A stretch of DNA of 40,437 nucleotides from an uncultured Clostridia bacterium (lineage in GTDB: Bacteria; Bacillota; Clostridia; Christensenellales; UBA1242). Below, in pieces: positions 35,238-40,437 of the stretch. Both the position numbers and the translations under genes were made by a program. Numbering within the stretch: position 1 is the stretch's first letter; each line of letters starts with the position of its first letter. The stretch spans positions 1 to 40,437 of the forward strand of contig CALVYP010000006.1 in NCBI GenBank assembly GCA_944372365.1. Direction: 5' to 3'. The notes beneath the pieces are model-generated. The model was not told the origin of the DNA and made no database searches. It saw nothing but the letters and a program-made list of their open reading frames with translations.

Positions 35238-35810
35238 TCATAATACCTTGCACATCTGCTGTTTTGCCGCTTTTTTCCTACTTAGGATAACCGAATTGAT
35301 AAAAGAATATGCAACATCAAAAGCACTTATTGAAACGCTTGTAACGCTTGCAATTTCACCCGACAGTTTGTTGTAGGAAACGCTGTCGAATATCGCAAGC
35401 GACGCGGTTGGTTTTTTGTTTTTTATTGATGAAAAAAATATTAACGCGCCCACATCTATAAGTCCGCAAACCATGCTTGTTAAAAACGCATCACCGAGCC
35501 CAATGTTGTAATATATCTCCCAAAACTTTAAGCGCGTTTTGTTTTTAATTTGTTTTGTAAACTCTTGATAAAAAATTACTTCGGGCGAATCAAATTGCAA
35601 TGGCGGCTGCTCGACTTGATTTTGATTTTTGATTTTTATTTGCTTGTCGCCAATTTCAAAATATAGATATTGAATTTTAATTTTAAAAACAAAAAAGCAA
35701 AGCACGCCTTGGTTTTGCAGAAGATTGTAGCTGACCCTGACCTGCATTGACACCGGAATCATAAACAAAAAAATCAACGCCGTTGGCAATAAAAAATAAA
35801 GACTTTGCAT
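35238..35810 (-). CDS. DUF2953 protein (YtfI-like)
   Basis: 190 residues. N-terminal membrane segment (about 3-22), then the DUF2953 pattern of small strands and a late helical part with IYYNIGLGDAFLTSMVCGLIDVG. In spore-formers this gene lies next to ytfJ, as here. No biochemical function is known. The ribosome binding site is weak. Confidence 0.85.
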   Translation of the reverse strand: MQSLYFLLPTALIFLFMIPVSMQVRVSYNLLQNQGVLCFFVFKIKIQYLYFEIGDKQIKIKNQNQVEQPPLQFDSPEVIFYQEFTKQIKNKTRLKFWEIYYNIGLGDAFLTSMVCGLIDVGALIFFSSIKNKKPTASLAIFDSVSYNKLSGEIASVTSVSISAFDVAYSFINSVILSRKKAAKQQMCKVL

Positions 35811-35839
35811 AATGCTTAGTCTTTATCTTTACACAATTT

Positions 35840-37057
35840 TTATGCTTGCTTTGGTTTTCTTTTTAAAAGTTTTTTGATTTGCTTGTTTATTTTAGAATAA
35901 TCAATATTGCTGCTGTCTGGATAGGTTGCGTCACACTCAAACATGTCCTTCGCAAGCATGCTGGTTGCATCTGGGCGCCTTACCTTTGCAACATTTTCGC
36001 GCATTTGTAGTAAAAGCTTTGGATTGTTTAAAAACTGCAAAACAATTTCAACCATCTCTTTGCTGCTTTTGTATTGCTTTGCTGCGCCTTCACGAACAAG
36101 CATTTCAACATTCACTCTTTCCTGCTCTGGAAGCTTTTTGCAGCAGATGATTGGCAAAAATTTGTTTAGCGCCTCTGTCACCGACACGCCACCAGCTTTG
36201 CCAATGATGATGTCTGCCGCACTCATATATAAATCCACATCCTTCGAAAAACCAAAATTTAAAAGTTTGATGTTTGACGGAACTTTAAGCTTATCAATTT
36301 TGCGCTTATCTTTTTCCGCTCTGCCGTTTGCAACGATGATTTGCATAGAATGCGATTTTAAGTTTTTGATAAGATTTTTCACGATTTTATAATTTCCACT
36401 CCAAAAGCCTCCGCCAAACATGACAAAGATTGTGAAAACATCGTCTTTCAAGCCAAGCTGCTTGCGCGCCTTAGATTTATCCATAACTTTTGAAAACTTT
36501 TCATTGACTGTAAGACCATATGGCAAAATTTGCTGTTTTGTAAAGCCTTTTGAAATCATCTGCGGAATGTAGCTTTCATTTGGCACAAGCAGATAATCTA
36601 TCCCAGTTGCCGCCTCCCAAAATGGGCAAACCGCATAATCAAATATAAACGAAAAGGTTTTTGCAGGAATTGGATAGAGCTTGCGCAAATTTGTGATCAT
36701 CACGCATGGAAAAAAGTGCGAAGTGAAAATCGCATCCGGCTTATAATCATAGATGAGTTGCAAAACTTTGTCATACATCTTTATAAGCCCAAATTGCACT
36801 GGCGATTTGTTTGACTTTTCTGGCTTAGCCTTCTGCCAATGCTTGAAAAACGCATTGTAAATTTTGTTAAAATATTGCACAGCAATGCCATAGCCAACTT
36901 CTTGCATCCATATAAAAGTTTTGCTGTCACAATATTCATGCAACAAGTCAACCATCTTAACTTCGCCGCCCATGGCCTCAAGTTTTTCTTTTACTGCATT
37001 TGCCGCAGAGTTGTGCCCGTTTCCAGCCGTGACTGTAAAAATTAAAAACCTTTTCAT
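35840..37057 (-). CDS. Glycosyltransferase, MGDG synthase/UgtP family
   Basis: 405 residues. The N-terminal TVTAGNGHNSAANAV and CDSKTFIWMQEVGYG are typical of MGDG synthase-type GT28 enzymes, and the C-terminal nucleotide-sugar region is IIGKAGGVSVTEALN. It likely adds sugar to diacylglycerol, giving glycolipids and the anchor of lipoteichoic acid. It lies 2 bases after the dehydrogenase gene, so they are co-transcribed. Confidence 0.9.
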   Translation of the reverse strand: MKRFLIFTVTAGNGHNSAANAVKEKLEAMGGEVKMVDLLHEYCDSKTFIWMQEVGYGIAVQYFNKIYNAFFKHWQKAKPEKSNKSPVQFGLIKMYDKVLQLIYDYKPDAIFTSHFFPCVMITNLRKLYPIPAKTFSFIFDYAVCPFWEAATGIDYLLVPNESYIPQMISKGFTKQQILPYGLTVNEKFSKVMDKSKARKQLGLKDDVFTIFVMFGGGFWSGNYKIVKNLIKNLKSHSMQIIVANGRAEKDKRKIDKLKVPSNIKLLNFGFSKDVDLYMSAADIIIGKAGGVSVTEALNKFLPIICCKKLPEQERVNVEMLVREGAAKQYKSSKEMVEIVLQFLNNPKLLLQMRENVAKVRRPDATSMLAKDMFECDATYPDSSNIDYSKINKQIKKLLKRKPKQA

Positions 37058-37059
37058 AT

Positions 37060-38142
37060 CTACCTTTTATTTAAATATTTTTCAAGCGAGCTTGCTTTGT
37101 AGCTGTTTGGCGCATATTTGTCTGTTGTAACATATCCGCTTGGTGCGTTGATCACCTCTGGGATGCGGTTTATGCAACTTGCGCAGGTAAGTTCAACCGT
37201 TGACGGACGGTTGATTACAACTGTGGTGTCAGGCTCGCCATAAATCGTCCACTCGTTGCTGTCAAATTCATTTTTGTCATACACTTTGCCAACGCACTCT
37301 GTTTCAAGCACAATCCCTTCCTTAGTTGTGGTTGTAACAACTGCGCTCATGCCTGTGCAATCGCCTTTTTTAATGTCCATTTTAAGTGTGGAAGAATGAA
37401 TTTTGCTTTTTGCAATTTCAGGCACACATTTTTGTGTTTGGCTTTTTACCGTAAGCCCAAGTTGCGAGCACAGCCAGCCATTGACATTCCACATATAACT
37501 TGGCGCATACTTGCCGCTTTTGATTATTTTCTCTCTTGCTGCTGGAGTGATATTGTCAGCAGCAGCAACGTCCTTTTCAAACTGCTGCAATGTCAGCCCT
37601 GCACCATGCGCCCTTGCAAGAGCGATGCCATAATCTTCTACATTATAACTCGACCTGCCCTTGATTTTTGTAATATTATGTGTCGCACCAGCAAGCACTG
37701 TTATCAAATTTCCCCAAAAAACATCTTGATAGCCACTGCCACAAATTGTGCAGCCGTTTGCCTTTGCCACCTTATCCAATTTTTCAAAGATGGTTGGATT
37801 TGAATTTTGTGGATAAAAAGCCTCTTCACATGTTGTGATTGCGTTGACGCCGTTTTGAGCGCAAATTGCAAGTGCATCTTCAACATCAGCAATCAAACTC
37901 ATAGTTGTGACAATTGCAACCTGCGGTTTGTTCTTTTTAAGAAATGCATCAAACTGTTTAGCGTGCATAATTTTAACGCCAAGCTTTTTCTTTGAGCCGA
38001 TAATTTCGCCGATATCCTTGCCAATTTTGCTTTCGTCAATATCAAACGCCCCAACAATTTTTACGCCTTTTTCAAGAGCATAGCGCATTGTATAAACGCT
38101 CATCTTGCCGCAGCCATACTGCACCATAGTTATTTTTGCCAT
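37060..38142 (-). CDS. DapB-fold NAD(P)-dependent dehydrogenase (diaminopentanoate dehydrogenase-like)
   Basis: 360 residues. N-terminal Rossmann motif YGCGKMS followed by GAFDIDESKIGKD. The segment AICAQNGVNAITTCEEAFYP and GSGYQDVFWG are typical of the family that contains 2,4-diaminopentanoate dehydrogenase and relatives of dihydrodipicolinate reductase. The catalytic substrate cannot be told from sequence. None of the ornithine degradation genes are nearby. The ATG has GAAGGAG upstream. Confidence 0.8.
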   Translation of the reverse strand: MAKITMVQYGCGKMSVYTMRYALEKGVKIVGAFDIDESKIGKDIGEIIGSKKKLGVKIMHAKQFDAFLKKNKPQVAIVTTMSLIADVEDALAICAQNGVNAITTCEEAFYPQNSNPTIFEKLDKVAKANGCTICGSGYQDVFWGNLITVLAGATHNITKIKGRSSYNVEDYGIALARAHGAGLTLQQFEKDVAAADNITPAAREKIIKSGKYAPSYMWNVNGWLCSQLGLTVKSQTQKCVPEIAKSKIHSSTLKMDIKKGDCTGMSAVVTTTTKEGIVLETECVGKVYDKNEFDSNEWTIYGEPDTTVVINRPSTVELTCASCINRIPEVINAPSGYVTTDKYAPNSYKASSLEKYLNKR

Positions 38143-38263
38143 AATTCATTCTCCTTCGTTTTAGATTATAAATAGTATAACAAATTTTAAAATTTTTTTG
38201 CAAATGATTAGTAGCAAATGCTTAAAAAGAGTATACTAATATTGTATAAAAAAGGAGAAACAT

Positions 38264-39739
38264 ATGAAAAAAGCCTTCGACAACAAAAAATATCTCACCA
38301 TGCAAAAACAGCATATCATGGAAAGAATTGATATGTTTGGCGGCAAACTTTATCTTGAACTTGGTGGTAAGCTGTTTGACGATTTGCATGCATCCAGAGT
38401 GTTGCCCGGCTTTGAGCCTGATGTTAAAATCAAATTGCTTGAAAGTATGAAAGATAAGGCCGAAATAATTATGTGCATCAGCGCAAACGACATTGAAAAA
38501 AACCGCATCCGCGCCGATTTGGGGCTTAGTTATGACAACGAAGTGTTAAGGCTGATTGACAATTTTAGAAAACTTGGTTTGTATGTTTCTTCAATTGTAA
38601 TCACGCTTTTTAAAGGTCAATCAAGCGCGCAAAAATTTGCAAACCTGCTGCAAAATCGCGGCGAAAAAGTATATTTCCATCGCTATACAAAAGGCTATCC
38701 AAACGACATTGAAACCATAGTCTCCGAAGAAGGCTATGGCGCAAACGACTACATACAAACCACTCGCCCGCTTGTCGTTGTAACCGCACCTGGCCCGAGC
38801 AGCGGCAAACTTGCCACATGCCTTAGCCAGCTTTATCACGAATATAAACGCGGAACAAGCGCGGGCTATGCCAAATTTGAAACCTTTCCAGTTTGGAATC
38901 TGCCATTAAAGCATCCTGTTAATGTTGCATACGAGGCCGCAACCGCAGACATAAAAGATGTAAATATGATTGACCCATATCATTTCAACAAATATGGCAA
39001 ACTGGCAGTCAACTACAACCGCGACATAGAGGTTTTTCCTGTTCTTAAAAACATTTTAAGAAAAATCACTGGCACGGATGTTTATTACTCGCCAACCGAC
39101 ATGGGCGTAAATATGGTTGGCTATGCAATTATAGATGACGATGCGGCTTGCCAAGCCTCCATCAACGAAATTATCAGACGCTATTACAACTATGCTTGCG
39201 CCGCAAAAAAGGGTCAAACATCATACGATACGGTTGACAGAGTTAAACTTTTGTTAAACGAACTTGAAATAAGCCCAACCGCTCTTGAAATCATCAAAAC
39301 CGCAAAGCGGGTTGGCAGAGAGAGCAATTTGCCATGCATCGCCCTGCAACTTGATGACGGCAGAGTGCTGACTGGCAAAAGCAAAAATCTTATCTCCGCC
39401 GCTGGCGCAGTGATACTCAATGCGCTTAAAACGCTTGCTGGCATTGATGACCACCCACTGATAAGCGATCAGATTTTGATGCCAATTTTAAACCTTAAAA
39501 AGAATGTGCTTGGTTCGCTTTCATCTCAACTTTCGCTTGATGATGTTTTGATTGCTCTTTCAATATGTGCAAACTCTAACGATGAGGCGGCCGCATGCAT
39601 GAAAATGCTTACAAAGCTTAAAACTTGTATGGCGCACTCAACCTTTATACTGCCAACTTCCGATGAGCTCACGCTTAAAAAACTTGGAATATATCTTTCA
39701 AGTGAGCCATATTTTGAAACCAACAACTTATTCAATTAA
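38264..39739 (+). CDS. DUF1846 domain protein
   Basis: 491 residues, full family length. TAPGPSSGK (174-182) is a conserved phosphate-loop-like motif; GKLYLELGGKLFDDLHASRVLPGF at the start and NIDPYHFN-like segments are typical. Function unknown; the fold suggests a nucleotide or phosphate ligand. Excellent AAAGGAG site. Divergent from the dehydrogenase gene. Confidence 0.92.
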   Translation: MKKAFDNKKYLTMQKQHIMERIDMFGGKLYLELGGKLFDDLHASRVLPGFEPDVKIKLLESMKDKAEIIMCISANDIEKNRIRADLGLSYDNEVLRLIDNFRKLGLYVSSIVITLFKGQSSAQKFANLLQNRGEKVYFHRYTKGYPNDIETIVSEEGYGANDYIQTTRPLVVVTAPGPSSGKLATCLSQLYHEYKRGTSAGYAKFETFPVWNLPLKHPVNVAYEAATADIKDVNMIDPYHFNKYGKLAVNYNRDIEVFPVLKNILRKITGTDVYYSPTDMGVNMVGYAIIDDDAACQASINEIIRRYYNYACAAKKGQTSYDTVDRVKLLLNELEISPTALEIIKTAKRVGRESNLPCIALQLDDGRVLTGKSKNLISAAGAVILNALKTLAGIDDHPLISDQILMPILNLKKNVLGSLSSQLSLDDVLIALSICANSNDEAAACMKMLTKLKTCMAHSTFILPTSDELTLKKLGIYLSSEPYFETNNLFN

Positions 39740-39763
39740 AAAATGGAGCGGCTGCTCCATTTT
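39740..39763. terminator. Bidirectional terminator after DUF1846
   Basis: AAAATGGAGC / GCTCCATTTT with a GGCT loop between convergent genes. Confidence 0.85.
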
Positions 39764-39917
39764 ATTTTGATAACTCTGGTTGTTTTTTAGGTTTTTCTTG
39801 TGGCGTTTTTGTGGAAACATCTATTTTTATTGCTTGCTCTGCAAGCTCTTCTTCTGTAAAGCCGAAATAATCGAGTGCTGATTGTTTATCTTGTGGTTGT
39901 TTGTTCTCTTCTTTCAT
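39762..39917 (-). CDS. 51-residue hydrophilic protein of unknown function
   Basis: From the ATG at 39917 with a perfect GGAGG site. It reads KEENKQPQDKQSALDYFGFT and then EEELAEQAIKIDV, ending in a Pro/Lys-rich tail. Only one short helix is predicted. It has its own promoter. A longer upstream reading would run through that promoter, so I use the short start. Confidence 0.65.
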   Translation of the reverse strand: MKEENKQPQDKQSALDYFGFTEEELAEQAIKIDVSTKTPQEKPKKQPELSK

Positions 39918-39936
39918 ATCTGCCTCCTGTAAATTT

Positions 39937-39965
39937 AACTTAGCACACACTTTGTGCGTTGTCAA
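39937..39965 (-). promoter_or_regulatory. Promoter of the 51-residue gene with possible operator
   Basis: TTGACA (39960-39965), 17-base spacer, TAAGTT (39937-39942), with extended TGC. The spacer holds an inverted repeat GCACA / TGTGC. Confidence 0.6.
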
Positions 39966-39997
39966 TATAAAATTTTGAATAATTTGTTGAAAAATAA

Positions 39998-40027
39998 TTG
40001 ACAAACGCTGTTTTTATAATGTATAAT
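39998..40027 (+). promoter_or_regulatory. Promoter of the tRNA-Ile transcript
   Basis: TTGACA (39998-40003), 18-base spacer, TATAAT (40022-40027), both consensus. It reads through the broken tRNA copy at 40060 into the intact tRNA. Confidence 0.8.
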
Positions 40028-40059
40028 TAAACAGTCGCATAAAAATGACGGCAAAACAT

Positions 40060-40162
40060 AGTCGTGTAGCTCAGTCGGTTAGAGCTTTCGCCCTGCTGCC
40101 GAGGTTTCGCAAGAAACCGAACGCCAAGGTTCTGCCGACAGGCAGGTTCTTCTAAGGTGGGG
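40060..40162 (+). pseudogene. Broken tRNA-Ile copy with insert at the anticodon loop
   Basis: Bases 40060-40085 are identical to the first 26 bases of the intact tRNA-Ile, covering the acceptor 5' strand and D arm. CCTG at 40092-40095 and TAAGGTGGGG at 40153-40162 match the anticodon loop flanks, but 57 bases lie between them. The insert holds a perfect GGTTTC-GCAA-GAAACC hairpin at 40103-40118 and CTGCC/GGCAG arms. The 3' acceptor strand and T arm are lost. It is probably a decayed tandem duplicate. Confidence 0.75.
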
Positions 40163-40204
40163 CACCGTTTGATAGAATCTATATGCGGCAAAACAATTTA
40201 ATAT

Positions 40205-40281
40205 AGTCGTGTAGCTCAGTCGGTTAGAGCACCACCCTGATAAGGTGGGGGTCGGTGGTTCGAGTCCACTCACGACTACCA
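40205..40281 (+). tRNA. tRNA-Ile (anticodon GAT)
   Basis: 77 bases with encoded CCA. Acceptor AGTCGTG / CACGACT, D stem GCTC / GAGC, anticodon stem CCACC / GGTGG with loop CTGATAA, T arm GGTGG / CCACT. First base A pairs with T. Confidence 0.96.
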
Positions 40282-40282
40282 A

Positions 40283-40311
40283 AAGCACTCTCCGCACGGG
40301 GTGCTTTTTTT
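40283..40311 (+). terminator. Terminator of tRNA-Ile
   Basis: AAGCACTC / GGGTGCTT (one G-T pair) with a run of seven T, directly after the tRNA. Confidence 0.85.
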
Positions 40312-40437
40312 GTTCAAAGCCCCCCACCTTGCACTGCACAAGCAGTGCGCAAGGCTTTCTGCCTTGCATCAGGGTGGCCACCCTGTTAGCCTGCGCAAAC
40401 ACGCACCACCCTTAACGGGCTAAAACACTTCACTTCG
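40312..40437. other. Hairpin-rich stretch at the window edge
   Basis: Contains CCTTGC...GCAAGG with ACTGC / GCAGT at about 40327-40354 and the perfect palindrome CAGGGTGG / CCACCCTG at 40370-40385. No coding gene is supported; the minus-strand open frame is antisense to the tRNA. Confidence 0.6.

Noticed and set aside
38161..38263. Promoters in the divergent DapB-like / DUF1846 intergenic region
   Set aside because: Several TATAAT-like boxes exist, but none has a convincing -35 at the right distance on either strand.
40079..40402. Minus-strand open frame of 107 codons at the right edge
   Set aside because: It is antisense to tRNA-Ile and its broken copy; no start signal.

Overview
The window looks like chromosomal DNA of an uncultured low-GC Bacillota, most likely a gut-type Clostridia lineage. 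The evidence is the gene order dnaG-rpoD-zinc ribbon protein, tig-clpP-clpX, lysS-nth-obgE-yhbY and DUF2953-ytfJ-dac-rluB-plsC-rpsA, the strong AGGAGG-type ribosome binding sites, and the TTGACA/TATAAT-type promoters. No phage, plasmid, transposase, integrase, CRISPR or rRNA gene was seen. Almost all genes are on the minus strand.

Layout by position. 1-3.6 kb holds the macromolecular synthesis cluster (dnaG, rpoD, a coiled-coil zinc ribbon protein). 3.7-5.7 kb holds thioredoxin reductase and the rplM-rpsI ribosomal operon, which has its own promoter and a long leader. 5.7-7.3 kb is a small accessory stretch: a surface-protein-like gene fragment, an isolated minus-strand terminator, tRNA-Gly(CCC) with an odd D arm, a large hairpin and a secreted polysaccharide deacetylase. 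7.3-10.5 kb is the tig-clpP-clpX proteostasis operon. 10.6-14.0 kb is one operon: a YwlE-like phosphatase, rpiB, an unknown membrane protein, gap and two small membrane proteins. 14-19.4 kb holds rsfS, an unknown membrane protein on the plus strand, and the lysS-nth-obgE-GNAT-yhbY operon. 19.5-21.5 kb holds a lytic transglycosylase and a divergent DUF3343 / cysteine desulfurase pair. 21.5-27.1 kb is one giant GLUG-repeat surface protein gene. 27.2-29 kb holds a methyltransferase, cmk and an unknown gene. 29.1-31.3 kb is an accessory stretch that separates cmk from rpsA: tRNA-Thr(CGT), a hairpin-rich tandem repeat, an AT-rich alpha/beta hydrolase and a membrane protein. 31.3-35.8 kb is rpsA-plsC-rluB-dac-ytfJ-DUF2953. 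35.8-39.7 kb holds a glycolipid glycosyltransferase, a DapB-fold dehydrogenase and a DUF1846 protein. The window ends with a 51-residue ORF and tRNA-Ile(GAT), preceded by a broken copy of the same tRNA.

Two places stand out. First, the surface protein gene has an 11-base G tract right after the only start codon with a good ribosome binding site. That start is out of frame with the giant ORF at 11 G and in frame at 12 G. This is the pattern of a phase-variable contingency gene, apparently read here in the OFF register. Second, tRNA-Thr(CGT) is followed by 2.7 tandem copies of a 144-base unit. Each copy begins with the last 16 bases of the tRNA and carries four hairpins whose loops vary while the arms stay paired. 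The arrangement resembles the E. coli tyrT / rtT RNA locus, and the unit has no plausible coding function. A related event, a duplicated and interrupted tRNA-Ile, lies at the right edge with nearly the same spacing (145 bases).
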